Positions 42,167 to 52,826 are shown, counted from the first letter of the stretch. The stretch is DNA of 64,000 bases from Comamonadaceae bacterium (GCA_027486755.1 JAIXOM010000059.1:124001-188000); one strand, 5' to 3'. Notes: generated by a model not told the origin, from the sequence alone. Translations and numbers: made by a program.

Positions 42167-43518
42167 TGCGCAGGTTTTTCCATCCTTTGGCGCGCAGCCC
42201 GCTGGTGCTGCTGGCGCTGGCTTTGCATCTGCTGCCCGCGCAAGCTGCCGCACCGATTGAACACTGGCAGCAGCCCAGCGGCGCCCGGGTGTATCTGGTG
42301 CGCAGTCCCTCCATACCCATGCTCGATGTGCAGATCGACTTCGACGCTGGCCTGCGGCGCGAGCCCAGACAGAAGGTGGGTCTGGTCAGCGCGATGGCCG
42401 AATTGATGGGCAAGGGCATACAGGCCGGCGGCACGGAGCCGCCACTCGATGAGAACCAGGTCAGCGAGGCCTGGGTCGATCTGGGCGCAAGTTTCGGAGC
42501 CAGCGCCAGCGCAGACCGCTTGAGTTTTTCGATGCGCAGCTTGACCGAGCCCGACTTGCTGCTCAAAGCCGTCGCGCTGGCGGCCCGCCAGCTCGCCGAT
42601 CCGGCCTTTCCGGATCCGGTCTGGCAGCGGGTGCGCCAGCGCTACGCTGCCGACCTGAAGGAGTCCTATACCCGCCCAACCAGTGTGGCCGGGCGGCAGT
42701 TTGTCAAGGCAGTCTATGGCGATCATCCCTACGGCCATGAAATGACCGAGGCGACCTTGCAGCAGATCAGCACCGAGGACATGCGCCGCTTCTACCGCGA
42801 CCATGTAGGCGCTTGCCGCGCCCGGGTCAGTCTGGTTGGTGCGATAGACCGGCAGCAAGCCGATGCACTGGTGCGCCAGCTGCTTGCGCGTTTGCCTGAG
42901 CAGGTCTGCAGAGCGGCGCAGGCCCTGCAGCCGGTGCCCGAGGTCAAGCCCCTGGAGCAGGAGGCTCAATTGCGCATCCCCTTCAAGGCTGCGCAAGCCC
43001 AAGTGCTGATCGGGCAGCCAGGTTTTAAGCGCTCCGACCCGGACTTTTTTGCCATGACCGTTGGCAATTACATCCTGGGCGGCGGCGGTTTTACATCGCG
43101 TCTGACGCGCCAGGTGCGCGAGCTGCGCGGCCTGAGCTACAGCGTCTACAGCGGTTTCTCACCGGGTCTGCACGCCGGCTCCTTCACCATCGGCTTGCGT
43201 ACCCGTCCCGACCAGGCCAATCAGGCGGTGACGGTGGTGCGTGAGGTGCTGCGTGAGTTTCTGGCCCAGGGGCCGAGCGAGGACGAGTTGAGCCAGGCCA
43301 AGCAAAGCCTGATCGGTGGCTTTGTGTTGCGCCTGGACAGCAATGCCCGCTTGTTGGAGAACGTGGCCAACATTGCCTGGCATGACCTGCCGCTGGACTA
43401 TCTCAATACCTGGACCGCTCAAGTCGAAAAGCTCAGCACGGCCGACATCCGTGCAGCCTTCGCCCGTAAGCTGCAGCCCGAGCGCATGGTCACGCTGGTG
43501 CTGGGCGCTGGCTCATGA
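42166..43518 (+). CDS. M16-family non-catalytic subunit
   Basis: ATG 42166 gives 450 aa with a signal peptide ending AQAA. The HxxEH motif is absent: the equivalent region reads GLVSAMAELMGKGI. The C-terminal Arg/Tyr pair of active M16 dimers is kept in GGGGFTSRLTRQVRELRGLSY. It should pair with the preceding protein in the way alpha and beta MPP subunits do, contributing to the substrate cavity. Confidence 0.92.
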   Translation: MRRFFHPLARSPLVLLALALHLLPAQAAAPIEHWQQPSGARVYLVRSPSIPMLDVQIDFDAGLRREPRQKVGLVSAMAELMGKGIQAGGTEPPLDENQVSEAWVDLGASFGASASADRLSFSMRSLTEPDLLLKAVALAARQLADPAFPDPVWQRVRQRYAADLKESYTRPTSVAGRQFVKAVYGDHPYGHEMTEATLQQISTEDMRRFYRDHVGACRARVSLVGAIDRQQADALVRQLLARLPEQVCRAAQALQPVPEVKPLEQEAQLRIPFKAAQAQVLIGQPGFKRSDPDFFAMTVGNYILGGGGFTSRLTRQVRELRGLSYSVYSGFSPGLHAGSFTIGLRTRPDQANQAVTVVREVLREFLAQGPSEDELSQAKQSLIGGFVLRLDSNARLLENVANIAWHDLPLDYLNTWTAQVEKLSTADIRAAFARKLQPERMVTLVLGAGS

Positions 43519-44135
43519 CAGCACGTCGGCCTGCAGCCCCACCCACGCCAGCACGCCGACCGCCGGGCGAGGTGCGCATCATCGGCGGCATCTACAAACG
43601 CACCCGCATCCCGGTCGCCCCGCTGACCGGCCTGCGGCCCACGCCCGATCGGGTGCGCGAGACCTTGTTCAACTGGCTGGGCCAGGACCTCACCGGCTGG
43701 CAGGTGGTGGATGTGTTTGCCGGCACCGGCGCGCTCGCGCTCGAAGCCGTATCGCGCGGCGCGGCCCGGGTGCAAGCCTTTGAGCAAGACGCGCAACTGG
43801 CGCGGCAGATCCAGACCCTCAAGGACAAGCTCCAGGCCCAGGGCCTGAGCGTGGTGCGCGGTGACGGCCTGCGCTTGCTGCGCGGCCTGCCGCCGGCCAG
43901 CCAGCATCTGGTGCTGCTCGACCCACCCTTCGACTCCGATCTTGCCGGCCCTGCCTTGGGCGCCGCCCGCGCCGCCTTGACCGATGCCGGTCTGATCTAC
44001 CTGGAGTCGCCCGCGGCCTGGACGGCCGAGCCCTTGGCCGAACTGGGCTTGCAGCTGATACGTCAGGGGCGCGCTGGCGCGGTCCACTTTCACCTGCTGG
44101 GGCGCCTGCTGGGCGATGTGGGCCCAGGGGCATAA
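43515..44135 (+). CDS. rsmD: 16S rRNA (guanine(966)-N(2))-methyltransferase RsmD
   Basis: The product is 206 aa and overlaps the M16 gene by 4 bp (ATGA). The N-terminal RIIGGIYKRTRIPV and GLRPTPDRVRETLFNWL are RsmD hallmarks. Motif I is VFAGTGALALEAVSRGA and motif IV is LLDPPFDSD. It methylates G966 in 16S rRNA. The coaD gene follows 7 bp downstream, a conserved pairing. Confidence 0.95.
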   Translation: MTARRPAAPPTPARRPPGEVRIIGGIYKRTRIPVAPLTGLRPTPDRVRETLFNWLGQDLTGWQVVDVFAGTGALALEAVSRGAARVQAFEQDAQLARQIQTLKDKLQAQGLSVVRGDGLRLLRGLPPASQHLVLLDPPFDSDLAGPALGAARAALTDAGLIYLESPAAWTAEPLAELGLQLIRQGRAGAVHFHLLGRLLGDVGPGA

Positions 44136-44142
44136 TTGGAGT

Positions 44143-44643
44143 ATGTCCTCTTCAGCGCCCCGCATCGCGGTCTATTCGGGAACTTTTGACCCCTTCACCC
44201 TGGGCCATGCCGACGTGGTGCGGCGCTCCATGGGCCTGTTCGACCGGCTCATCGTGGCGGTCGCGGTGGCGCATCACAAGAAGACCTTGTTCAGCCTGGA
44301 GCAGCGGGTGCGTCAGGTGATGCAGGCCTGCCAGGGTCTGGGCGATGTGCAGGCCCTGCCTTTTGAAGGCCTGATCATGGATTTTTGTGCCGCCCACCAG
44401 GCTTGTTCGGTGGTACGCGGCGTGCGCAACATCACCGACTTTGACTACGAAGCGCAGATGGCGGCAATGAACCGCAAGCTGCGCCCGCAGGTTGAGACGG
44501 TGTTCTTATTGCCCGAGGCTAATTTGCAGTGCATCAGCAGCACCCTGGTGCGCGAGATCAGCAAGCTCGGCGGTGACGTCAGCCAGATGGTGAGCCCGGC
44601 CATCGCCCAGGACCTGCGCGCAGCGCAGGCCCCATCGGCCTGA
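44143..44643 (+). CDS. coaD: Phosphopantetheine adenylyltransferase
   Basis: ATG 44143 gives 166 aa. It has YSGTFDPFTLGHADVVRRS (a TxGH variant of the HxGH site), VVRGVRNITDFDYEAQMA and the ISSTLVREI end motif. It transfers AMP to 4'-phosphopantetheine, the fourth step of coenzyme A synthesis. Confidence 0.96.
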   Translation: MSSSAPRIAVYSGTFDPFTLGHADVVRRSMGLFDRLIVAVAVAHHKKTLFSLEQRVRQVMQACQGLGDVQALPFEGLIMDFCAAHQACSVVRGVRNITDFDYEAQMAAMNRKLRPQVETVFLLPEANLQCISSTLVREISKLGGDVSQMVSPAIAQDLRAAQAPSA

Positions 44644-44674
44644 GCCCGGTGGCGATGGCTTGTTTCAGGGCTGA

Positions 44675-44977
<303 letters not shown>

Positions 44978-44983
44978 GCTGAT

Positions 44984-45610
44984 TCAAGGCGCAGGTGCGC
45001 TCGGCGGTGGCTCCTTGCGCGGCGGCTTGGGGCGCGGCGGGGCCTCGGTGTGGATCTGCTGCATCGCCTTTTCCATCTCGCCGCGCACGATCAGCGTGGC
45101 CGCCTTGACGCTGCGCGCAATCGCTTCTTGCATCGCGGCGCGCTGCTCGGGCATCGGCTTGCCCAGCACCCAGTTCGAAACCTCTGACTTGACGCCCGGG
45201 TGGCCTATGCCTATGCGCAGGCGCCAGTAGTCGCCGGTACCCAATTGGGCATGTATGTCGCGCAAGCCGTTCTGGCCGGCGTGACCGCCGCCGAATTTGA
45301 GCTTGGCCTGGCCGGGCGGCAGGTCCAGTTCATCATGGGCGACCAGGATTTCTTCGGGCGCGATCTTGAAAAAGCGCGCCAGCGCCGAGACCGATTTGCC
45401 CGACAGGTTCATAAAGGTCTGCGGCTGCAACAGCCATAGGCACTGACCCTGCAATTGGGTGCGGCCCACCAGGCCGTGATAGGCCTTGTCCAGGCTTAGC
45501 GCGACCTTGAGCTCGCGGGCCACGTCCTCGAGCCACCAAAAGCCAGCGTTGTGGCGCGTGGCCTCGTATTCCTTGCCCGGATTGCCCAGGCCGACCAGGA
45601 GTTTGATCAT
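44984..45610 (-). CDS. pth: Peptidyl-tRNA hydrolase
   Basis: The product is 208 aa. The catalytic His is in [14 protein letters not shown], after GLGNPGKEY; the conserved Asp is in [13 protein letters not shown], and [14 protein letters not shown] is present. A Pro-rich tail ends the protein. It recycles peptidyl-tRNA released from stalled ribosomes. It is downstream of rplY, from which a terminator separates it. Confidence 0.96.
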   Translation of the reverse strand: MIKLLVGLGNPGKEYEATRHNAGFWWLEDVARELKVALSLDKAYHGLVGRTQLQGQCLWLLQPQTFMNLSGKSVSALARFFKIAPEEILVAHDELDLPPGQAKLKFGGGHAGQNGLRDIHAQLGTGDYWRLRIGIGHPGVKSEVSNWVLGKPMPEQRAAMQEAIARSVKAATLIVRGEMEKAMQQIHTEAPPRPKPPRKEPPPSAPAP

Positions 45611-45643
45611 TTCTTCATTGTGCGTGATGGCGCGGCCCCAGCG

Positions 45644-45678
45644 AAAAGGCCCGTGCCTCTTGCGAGTGCACGGGCCTT
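45644..45678 (-). terminator. Intrinsic terminator between rplY and pth
   Basis: On the minus strand AAGGCCCGTGC and GCACGGGCCTT pair over 11 bp around an 11-nt loop and continue into TT, giving a TTTT run. It lies 25 bp after the rplY stop and may leave pth partly dependent on its own promoter. Confidence 0.85.
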
Positions 45679-45702
45679 TGCAGCGATGCTGCCCGGCAGG
45701 AA

Positions 45703-46338
45703 TTACTTCTTGCCCTTGGCTGGCTTGGCTGCGCCCTTGGCATCGGCTGCGGCTGCAGCAGGCGCCGCCTCGGCCTCTTCTGCAATCGCCGTGACCGATG
45801 CGAGCACCGGGTTGACCTGCCCCTTGGTCACCACCTTGACGCCCTTGGGCAGGGTGACGTCGTTGACGTGCAGCGAGTGGCCTTTTTTCATGCCGCTCAG
45901 GTCGATCGCGATGAACTCGGGAATGTCGGCCGGCAGGCAGGAAACGGTCAGCTCAGTCACCACGTGGTTGACCAGGCATTTCTCGGCCTTGACGGCTGGC
46001 GAATTTTCCTCACCGCTAAAGTGCAGCGGCACCTTGACGGTCATGCGGGTGGTGGCTTCCACGCGCTGGAAGTCGATGTGCTGGACCTGCGGCTTGTAGG
46101 GATGCATCTGCAGATCACGCAGCAGCACCTTGTGCGATGCACCGCCCAGTTCCATCTCGAGGATGGACGAGTGGAAGGCTTCCTTCTTGATGGCGTGGAA
46201 CAGGGCGTTGTGATCGAGCTCGATCAGCAAAGGCTCGCCGGTGCCACCGTAAACGATACCGGGCGTGCGGCCCGAGATGCGCAGACGGCGGCTCGCACCC
46301 GTACCCTGCAGCTTGCGCTCGAAAGCGACAAATTTCAT
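45703..46338 (-). CDS. rplY: 50S ribosomal protein L25 (TL5/CTC form)
   Basis: ATG at 46338 gives 211 aa, the long form with an N-terminal 5S-rRNA-binding domain ([30 protein letters not shown]) and a C-terminal CTC domain ending in an Ala/Lys-rich tail. Betaproteobacteria usually have this form. It follows prs by 85 bp in the conserved prs-rplY-pth order. Confidence 0.95.
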   Translation of the reverse strand: MKFVAFERKLQGTGASRRLRISGRTPGIVYGGTGEPLLIELDHNALFHAIKKEAFHSSILEMELGGASHKVLLRDLQMHPYKPQVQHIDFQRVEATTRMTVKVPLHFSGEENSPAVKAEKCLVNHVVTELTVSCLPADIPEFIAIDLSGMKKGHSLHVNDVTLPKGVKVVTKGQVNPVLASVTAIAEEAEAAPAAAAADAKGAAKPAKGKK

Positions 46339-46423
46339 GGTTTTCTCCTGAAGAGGTGGACCGCGACCAGTCTCACCCCGTAACAACAATGGCAGCTTGC
46401 GCTGCCGGCTTATCGTCCCCGGC

Positions 46424-47398
46424 TCAAAACAGGTTGTCTTGCTCCGAAAACAGACTCATGACCGACTCTCCGCGGGCGATGCGCTGTATGGTTTCAGCAA
46501 ACAGCGGCGCCACCGAGAGTTGGCGTATCTTGCCGCACGCCTTGGCGGCGGCGTTCAGCGGTATGGTGTTGGTGATGACAATCTCGTCGAGCGAATCACC
46601 CTTGGACAGGCGCTCAAGGGCCGGCCCGGAAAATACCGGGTGCGTGCAATAGGCGTAGACCTTGCGCGCGCCCCGCTCCTTGAGCACTTCGGCCGCTTTG
46701 ACCAAAGTGCCGGCGGTATCGATCATGTCGTCCATGATCACGCAGTTGCGTCCCTCGATGTCACCGATCACATGCATGACCTCCGACACATTGGCCTTGG
46801 GACGGCGCTTGTCGATGATGGCCATGTCACAGCCGAGCTGCTTGGCCAGCGCCCGAGCGCGTACCACGCCGCCAACGTCGGGCGAGACCACCATCAGGTC
46901 GGTGTAGTTTTTTAGGGTGAGATCGCCCAGCAGCACCGGTGAGGCGTAGATGTTGTCGACCGGGATATCGAAAAAGCCCTGGATCTGATCGGCGTGCAGG
47001 TCCATGGTCAAGACCCGCGAGACGCCGACGGCCTGCAGCATATTGGCCACCACTTTGGCAGTGATCGGCACCCGAGCCGAGCGCGGGCGCCTGTCCTGGC
47101 GCGCGTAGCCGAAGTAGGGAATCACCGCGCTGATGCGCTCGGCCGAGGCGCGCTTGAGCGCATCGACCATGATCAGCAATTCCATCAGGTTGTCGTTGGT
47201 CGGTGCGCAGGTTGACTGCACCACGAACACATCGCGGGCGCGCACGTTTTGCTGAATCTCGACCGTCACCTCGCCGTCTGAAAACCGACCCACATGGGCA
47301 GCGCCCAGGGTGGTACCCAAATCGGCGGCGATCTCCTGCGCCATGATCGGATTGGCGTTGCCGGTGAAAACCATGAAGTCGGAGGGGAGCACTTGCAT
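46424..47398 (-). CDS. prs: Ribose-phosphate pyrophosphokinase
   Basis: ATG at 47398 gives 324 aa; ATG 47374 is possible and neither has a clear ribosome site. Motifs are [51 protein letters not shown] and the PRPP loop [17 protein letters not shown]. It makes PRPP from ribose-5-phosphate and ATP for nucleotide, His and Trp synthesis. The open frame upstream runs through the tRNA-Gln gene and is not coding. Confidence 0.95.
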   Translation of the reverse strand: MQVLPSDFMVFTGNANPIMAQEIAADLGTTLGAAHVGRFSDGEVTVEIQQNVRARDVFVVQSTCAPTNDNLMELLIMVDALKRASAERISAVIPYFGYARQDRRPRSARVPITAKVVANMLQAVGVSRVLTMDLHADQIQGFFDIPVDNIYASPVLLGDLTLKNYTDLMVVSPDVGGVVRARALAKQLGCDMAIIDKRRPKANVSEVMHVIGDIEGRNCVIMDDMIDTAGTLVKAAEVLKERGARKVYAYCTHPVFSGPALERLSKGDSLDEIVITNTIPLNAAAKACGKIRQLSVAPLFAETIQRIARGESVMSLFSEQDNLF

Positions 47399-47547
47399 GT
47401 CAGGCCGGGCGTGGGCAGGAAGGGTTAGCACTGAATTCGAAGCTTGGCTGATGAGGGACGGCGTATGCCCGCAACGGACTCGAACTGGTTTGGACACAGG
47501 TCTTGGAGACTGAATACTCAGCGCCCACGACTCGTAACCACGGAATT

Positions 47548-47624
47548 TGGCAGGGGAGGAAGGACTCGAACCCTCGCATGCCGGAATCAAAATCCGGTGC
47601 CTTGACCAACTTGGCTACTCCCCT
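47548..47624 (-). tRNA. tRNA-Gln (anticodon TTG)
   Basis: The 77-nt minus-strand sequence starts AGGGGAGTAGCCAAGTTGGT and ends in an encoded CCA. The acceptor AGGGGAG pairs with CTCCCCT. The anticodon loop ATTTTGATT gives TTG, and the T arm reads GAGGGTTCGAGTCCTTC. It lies between ispE and prs, the usual place in proteobacteria. Confidence 0.97.
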
Positions 47625-47696
47625 ACACAGGACCCGCGCCTTTTCAGGCCCGAACCCGTAAACCCTGCGTGGGCACATCGTCTGGCGGGCAGCGGT

Positions 47697-48557
47697 CTAC
47701 CAATCGGCCAGCGGATGTGCCTCAAGCGTGCTGCACACCTGCGCGGTCCAACCGCTAGCGGGCTTGCCCAAGCCGGTGTCAGCACGGCCTTCACCAGGAA
47801 GGTGAGCGAACACCGCGCTTCCTGAACCGGTCATGCGACCTTGCAATCCGAGCCCGTCCAGCCACTTCAGGCCTTGGTCGATCTCGGGGCAAAGCATTTG
47901 CGCCACCGGCTGCAGGTCGTTTCGGCCAAATTTGAAGATTTGGTCCGGCCCGAGCGCAGCAAAGCGCGAGATTGTAGCAGCTTCGCTATCCCGCTTGAGT
48001 GATGGTGAGCCAAAGATGGCCGGCGTCGACAGCCCCACCGGCGGCTTGAGCACCCAGAACCGGGCGCTGGGCAGGGCCACTGGCTGCAGGCTCTGGCCTA
48101 TGCCCTCGACCCAGGCGTGCCGGCCCAGAAGGAAAAATGGCACGTCAGCGCCCAAGCGCAGTGCCAATTCCGCCATCTTGGGGCGGGGCAGCGCCACCTG
48201 CCACAGCCGGGCCAGCGCCAGCAGGCAGGCGGCCGCATCCGATGAGCCACCGCCCATGCCGGCCTGGGCCGGGATGCGCTTGTGCAGGTGGATGTGCGCG
48301 CCCAGCGAGGTGCCGGTAGCCGCTTGCAGCGCACGCGCAGCTTGCACGCACAGGTCATTAGCCGGCAGGGCCAGATCGGTCCCTTCGTCCGAGCGGCTGA
48401 TCTGCCCGTCCTGGCGCAGTTCCAGGTGCAGGGTGTCGCACCAGTCGATCAGCATGAACACCGACTGCAACAGGTGGTAGCCATCCTCGCGTCGGCCGAC
48501 CACATGCAAAAAGGTGTTGAGCTTGGCCGGCGCCAGCACGTCGTAAAGGGCCTTCAT
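47697..48557 (-). CDS. ispE: 4-diphosphocytidyl-2-C-methyl-D-erythritol kinase
   Basis: The product is 286 aa of the GHMP kinase family. It starts with APAKLNTFLHVVGRREDGYH and has the ATP loop IPAQAGMGGGSSDAAA; the C-terminal motif is RMTGSGSAVFA. It phosphorylates CDP-methylerythritol in the non-mevalonate isoprenoid route. It is 49 bp after lolB. Confidence 0.96.
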   Translation of the reverse strand: MKALYDVLAPAKLNTFLHVVGRREDGYHLLQSVFMLIDWCDTLHLELRQDGQISRSDEGTDLALPANDLCVQAARALQAATGTSLGAHIHLHKRIPAQAGMGGGSSDAAACLLALARLWQVALPRPKMAELALRLGADVPFFLLGRHAWVEGIGQSLQPVALPSARFWVLKPPVGLSTPAIFGSPSLKRDSEAATISRFAALGPDQIFKFGRNDLQPVAQMLCPEIDQGLKWLDGLGLQGRMTGSGSAVFAHLPGEGRADTGLGKPASGWTAQVCSTLEAHPLADW

Positions 48558-48606
48558 TCCTGGCTCCCGCGGTGGCGCTTACACATGGCGCAGTACCAGG
48601 GCTGCA

Positions 48607-49101
48607 TCATCGGTCCAGCGCGATGCGCAACTCCACTGCTGGCACCGGCGTTTGCCGGCGCGCCACCAGCCGGCCCTCGGCCAAGCCCGACAGGTCGGTC
48701 AGCCAGCCCGGCACGGGTGTGTTGATGCCGATCAGCCAATCGAACAGCGCCGGCAGTGGCAGGGCGGCGCCGGTGGCTTGGGCCAGCAACTCGTCCATCG
48801 ACCGAAAAAGTCGGGCGTCCTGCCCCGACTTGAGCACCGCCTCGGCTGCATTCCAGCGCGCTGAGGCGACAGCCGTGCCCAGCGGCGAGTTGAGCAACAA
48901 CTGCCCCTGATCGGCGCTGCCGCTGAGCTCAAAGCTGGCAGAAAAAGACTGGGGCGGATCCGATCGCACCTGCAGACTCATCCGGCCGCTCCAGAAACTG
49001 CTGCCGTCGGCCGGTCGGCGGCTGGCGCAGCCACTGGCCAGCAGGGCCGCAGCCAGCAGCAGGCTGCGTCGGGGCAGGGCTGGCCTGGATCTATCCTTCA
49101 T
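48607..49101 (-). CDS. lolB: Outer-membrane lipoprotein LolB
   Basis: The product is 164 aa with a lipoprotein signal ending LLASGC, so Cys25 is the likely lipidation site. WSGRMSLQV and the LFDWLIG segment near residue 115 match LolB. LolB receives lipoproteins from LolA and inserts them in the outer membrane. The preceding TPR gene ends directly before its start on the same strand, and ispE follows. Confidence 0.9.
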   Translation of the reverse strand: MKDRSRPALPRRSLLLAAALLASGCASRRPADGSSFWSGRMSLQVRSDPPQSFSASFELSGSADQGQLLLNSPLGTAVASARWNAAEAVLKSGQDARLFRSMDELLAQATGAALPLPALFDWLIGINTPVPGWLTDLSGLAEGRLVARRQTPVPAVELRIALDR

Positions 49102-50859
49102 TTACGGCGTGACCTGCAGACGCTTGAGGGTTTCGAGCAGCGTGTCGTTATCGGCATTGAGTTGCAGGCCTTCGCGCCAGATCGCACGGGCCTTGTCGCG
49201 CTCACCCAGGCTCCAGAGGATCTCGCCATAGTGGGCTGCGATTTCGGCGTCGGGCTTGGCCTTGTAAGCCGCTTCGATAATGCGCGCCGCTTCCTGCGTG
49301 CGACCCATTCTGAACTCGACCCAGGCCAGGCTGTCCTGGATGTAGGGGTCGGCCGGCGCGTACTCGAGCGCCTTTTGAATCAGCTGCTTGGCCTCGGGCA
49401 GACGCAGGCCGCGGTCGGCCAGCGTATAGCCCAGCGCGTTGTAAGCCGCGTGGTAATCGGGTTTGAGCTGCATCACCTGGCGCAGCAGTTTTTCCATCTC
49501 CTCGATCCGATTGAGCTTTTCAGCCAGCATGGACAGTTCATACAGGAGCTCGTGGTCCTTGGGCGCGGCCTCCACCGCCCGACTCATCAGCTCGTAGGCG
49601 GCGTTATGGTCCTTGAAGTCGCGCAACAGGCTGACTTCAGCCAGCAGCTTGCGGCGCGCGTCTTGTGCCGTCTGCTCGGGCAGCTGCTGAATCAGTGCCC
49701 GCGCTTGGCTCATCTTGCCCTGGCGCGCCAGCAGCGAGGCCCGCCGGCTCTGGGTCTGGACCAGTAACTCGCGGTCGTTGATGCGGGCCAGCCACTGTTC
49801 GGCGCCGGCCAGATCGCCGCGGCGCTCGGCAATTTGCGCGAGCATCAGCTGGGCCTGGCCTGTGCCGCGTCGATTGCTGGCTGCCTCGGGCTGTTTTTCT
49901 GTGAGCGCCAGATAGCGTTTGAGGCTGGCCTCGGCCGGCGCGGCCTGCGGCTGGTCCATTTGTAGCGAGCCCAGCAGCAGCCAGCCATCCGGAAAATCCG
50001 GGTGTTCGCGGGTCAGTTGCTGCAACTGCTGCGCGCTCTCGGCATAGCGCTGACTGTCCAGCAGGTTGCGGGCATAGTTCAGACGCACCGCCGCGTCGGC
50101 CGGCTGGGGACTTTGCAGATAACTCTGAATCAGGGCTTCGGCCTGAGGCAGTTGGGGACTCATCAGGTCGAGCGCCAGGCCCAGGGCCACCGGGTTGCGG
50201 GCATCGGCGCTGAGCGAGCGCCGCGCCGCTTCGAGTGCGCCTGTGCTGTTGGCTGCGGCCAGGCGCACACGGCCAACCGCCGACCAGGCCGCGCTGGCGG
50301 TCCGCACATCGGCCAGCGCAGCGCTAAGCGCCTGCTCGACCACTGAGGCGGCAAGTTTTTTGTCGCTGGCCCTGCCGTACAGTGAGGGCAGCAGCATCAG
50401 CAGCGGCGCACGCTCGGATTCAGGCGTGAGCTCAAGCACCGACTTGAGCGCCTCGCCGCTGTCGCCCACCCGGTTCATCGCCAGCTGGATTTGCAGCACA
50501 TAGCGGCTGGCCTGCAGCGAGCGCGGCATGAGCTGGCGCCAGCTGCGCGCCACCTGCAAGGCCGTATCACCCGCGCGCGAACCCAAGGCCAGATCGGCCG
50601 CGCGCTGGAAAAGCGCCTCGTCTTGCGTCTTGCGGGCGGCGTCGAGCAGCAGCGAAACGGCCGAGCCGGTATCGCCATTGGCTGCGCTCATCTCGCCCAG
50701 CAGCACCTGGTAAAAAATCTGCGCGGTATTGGCCGCCTGCCGGCGGCCATCGACAGGTGCGCTGCTCGCGGCAGCAGATGTGCCTGGGGTGCCTTGGGCC
50801 TGCGCCGCAGGCCAAGTCAGGCTCAGGCCCAGCAGGGCCCAGATCAGCTTTTTTTTCAT
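49102..50859 (-). CDS. Periplasmic tetratricopeptide-repeat protein
   Basis: ATG at 50859 gives 585 aa with a signal peptide ending AQAQ. Many TPR-like helix pairs are visible, the clearest in the C-terminal third (YHAAYNALGYTLADRGLRLP, AYIQDSLAWVEFRMGRTQEA-like, AAHYGEILWSLGERDKARAI). TPR proteins are scaffolds for protein contacts. Location directly upstream of lolB suggests a role in envelope or lipoprotein biogenesis; this is inference. Confidence 0.88.
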   Translation of the reverse strand: MKKKLIWALLGLSLTWPAAQAQGTPGTSAAASSAPVDGRRQAANTAQIFYQVLLGEMSAANGDTGSAVSLLLDAARKTQDEALFQRAADLALGSRAGDTALQVARSWRQLMPRSLQASRYVLQIQLAMNRVGDSGEALKSVLELTPESERAPLLMLLPSLYGRASDKKLAASVVEQALSAALADVRTASAAWSAVGRVRLAAANSTGALEAARRSLSADARNPVALGLALDLMSPQLPQAEALIQSYLQSPQPADAAVRLNYARNLLDSQRYAESAQQLQQLTREHPDFPDGWLLLGSLQMDQPQAAPAEASLKRYLALTEKQPEAASNRRGTGQAQLMLAQIAERRGDLAGAEQWLARINDRELLVQTQSRRASLLARQGKMSQARALIQQLPEQTAQDARRKLLAEVSLLRDFKDHNAAYELMSRAVEAAPKDHELLYELSMLAEKLNRIEEMEKLLRQVMQLKPDYHAAYNALGYTLADRGLRLPEAKQLIQKALEYAPADPYIQDSLAWVEFRMGRTQEAARIIEAAYKAKPDAEIAAHYGEILWSLGERDKARAIWREGLQLNADNDTLLETLKRLQVTP

Positions 50860-50908
50860 TGGGTCATGATAATGGATGACTCTGTGCAATCACACCCCTT
50901 GATGCTGC

Positions 50909-51739
50909 ATGCCTGAACTTCCCGAGGTTGAAGTCACCCGACTGAGTTTTGCCGATCGGATTGCCGGTGCCCGGGTGCTGGAGGTCCGACTGGGTAAGCC
51001 TTTGCGCTGGCCCCTGGGCTGCGACCCCGAACACCTGACAGGGCATACCGTTGGCGCGGTCCGCCGGCGCGGCAAGTACCTCTTGCTGGACCTGCTGCTG
51101 GACCATCAACCGGGTGGCCTGCTGGTGATGCATCTGGGCATGTCGGGCAGTGTGGTGTTTGACCGCTACCTGCCGCCGCCGGGCCGGCATGATCATTTTG
51201 ATCTGGTCACCAGCCTGGGCACGCTCAGGCTGCATGACCCGCGCCGCTTCGGCGCGGTGGTTCATGCCGCCGGCCAGGATCAGGGTATGGCGCACAAGCT
51301 GCTTTCCGGCCTGGGGGTTGAGCCCCTGGGCGAAGGCTTTGATGCGGGCTTGTTCCACCAGGCCCTCAAAAGCAAAAAAGCGCCCATCAAGCAGGTGCTG
51401 CTGGCCGGTGAGGTGGTGGTGGGTGTGGGCAATATCTATGCCTCGGAGGCGCTGTTTCTGGCCGGCATACGGCCTAGCCTGCGCGCCTGCAAGATCAGCC
51501 GTCCGCGCGCTGCACGCCTGCATGCGGCCATCCGTCAGGTGCTGGCCCAGGCGGTCAGTCAGGGCGGCAGTACCCTGCGCGATTTCTCCAACGCCATGGG
51601 CCAGACCGGGCACTTCCAGCTCTCGGCCCAGGTTTACGACCGGGCCGGCCTGCCCTGTCTGAGCTGTGAGACCCCGATACGCCGCATCGTCCAGCAACAG
51701 CGCTCTACCTATTTCTGCCCGGTATGCCAAAAACCCTGA
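50909..51739 (+). CDS. mutM: Formamidopyrimidine-DNA glycosylase
   Basis: The product is 276 aa. It starts PELPEVEV, with the catalytic Pro exposed after Met removal, and has [19 protein letters not shown] and a C-terminal zinc finger CLSC...CPVC. It removes 8-oxoguanine and ring-opened purines. It is divergent from the TPR gene and followed 16 bp later by mutY, so both GO-system repair enzymes are together. Confidence 0.97.
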   Translation: MPELPEVEVTRLSFADRIAGARVLEVRLGKPLRWPLGCDPEHLTGHTVGAVRRRGKYLLLDLLLDHQPGGLLVMHLGMSGSVVFDRYLPPPGRHDHFDLVTSLGTLRLHDPRRFGAVVHAAGQDQGMAHKLLSGLGVEPLGEGFDAGLFHQALKSKKAPIKQVLLAGEVVVGVGNIYASEALFLAGIRPSLRACKISRPRAARLHAAIRQVLAQAVSQGGSTLRDFSNAMGQTGHFQLSAQVYDRAGLPCLSCETPIRRIVQQQRSTYFCPVCQKP

Positions 51740-51755
51740 ATCCAGGGGCGAGGCC

Positions 51756-52826
51756 GTGAGTCCCGGCGGCAAAGCTGACCCTGACCTGGTCCTGCCGGTC
51801 AAAATCAGGCGCGGGTTTGCACCGCGTCTGCTGGCCTGGAAGGAGGTGCATGGGCGCAGCAATTTGCCTTGGCAAAACTCCCGTGACCCTTATCGCGTCT
51901 GGCTCTCGGAAATCATGCTGCAGCAAACGCAGGTGCTGACCGTGATCGATTACTACCAGCGCTTCCTAGCGCGCTTTCCCACGGTGCAAGACTTGGCGGC
52001 TGCCCCGCTCGACAAGGTGCTGGGGCTGTGGAGCGGTCTGGGCTATTACAGCCGGGCCCGCAATTTGCACCGCTGCGCGCAGCAGGTGGTGAGCCAGTTC
52101 GGCAGCTTTCCCGGTAGCGCCGAGCAGTTGCAGCAGCTGCCGGGCATAGGCCCGTCGACCGCTGCGGCCATTGCGTCTTTTTGCTTTGACGAGCGTGCTG
52201 CCATCCTGGATGGCAACGTTCGCAGGGTGCTGGCCCGGCTACTGGCTTATGACGGCGATCTGGCTGCCACGCCGGCGCAAAAGCAGGTGCAGCGCTGGGC
52301 CGAACAACTGTTGCCCCCGGCCGCGCAGATGTCGCTGTACAGCCAGGCCATCATGGATCTGGGCGCCACCGTCTGCCTGCCGCGCCAGCCGCGCTGCACC
52401 GACTGCCCGATGCGCGGTTTGTGTGTGGCCCAGCGCCAGGGTCAGACCGAGCTTTACCCTGTCAAGTCGCGCAAGCTCAAGCGCTCAAGTCAGCGCCTGT
52501 GGCTGCTATGGGCCGAGCGGGCCGACGGTTCGGTCTGGCTCGAGCGCCGGCCCGAGCAGGGCATCTGGGGCGGGCTGCAATGCCTGCCGGTGTTTGAGTC
52601 CCTGGATCAGCTCAGTGCTGCGGTGCCCGGCCGTGCGCGCGAGTCGGTTCAGGAGCTGCCGGGCTTCCTGCATGTGCTGACCCACCGTGACTTGCATCTG
52701 CATCCGGTACGCGTGCCCTGGGATTTGCGCTCCAGCCGGGGTTTGCCTTCCGGCCAATGGTGGGCACACAAGGAGTTGGCCGGCCTGGGCCTGCCGGCGC
52801 CGGTGCGCAAATTGCTCGGCGCCTGA
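51756..52826 (+). CDS. mutY: A/G-specific adenine glycosylase
   Basis: GTG 51756 behind AGGGGCGAGG gives 356 aa. The catalytic Glu is E52 in LSEIMLQQTQV, the helix-hairpin-helix is QLPGIGPSTAAAI and the [4Fe-4S] ligands are in CLPRQPRCTDCPMRGLC. The C-terminal NUDIX-like domain recognises 8-oxoG. It removes A paired with 8-oxoG. It ends beside a REP-like repeat and converges with rapZ. Confidence 0.95.
   Translation: MSPGGKADPDLVLPVKIRRGFAPRLLAWKEVHGRSNLPWQNSRDPYRVWLSEIMLQQTQVLTVIDYYQRFLARFPTVQDLAAAPLDKVLGLWSGLGYYSRARNLHRCAQQVVSQFGSFPGSAEQLQQLPGIGPSTAAAIASFCFDERAAILDGNVRRVLARLLAYDGDLAATPAQKQVQRWAEQLLPPAAQMSLYSQAIMDLGATVCLPRQPRCTDCPMRGLCVAQRQGQTELYPVKSRKLKRSSQRLWLLWAERADGSVWLERRPEQGIWGGLQCLPVFESLDQLSAAVPGRARESVQELPGFLHVLTHRDLHLHPVRVPWDLRSSRGLPSGQWWAHKELAGLGLPAPVRKLLGA

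Noticed and set aside
46424..47590. An N-terminally extended prs product starting at 47590
   Set aside because: The extension runs through the tRNA-Gln gene; homologues begin near 47398 or 47374.
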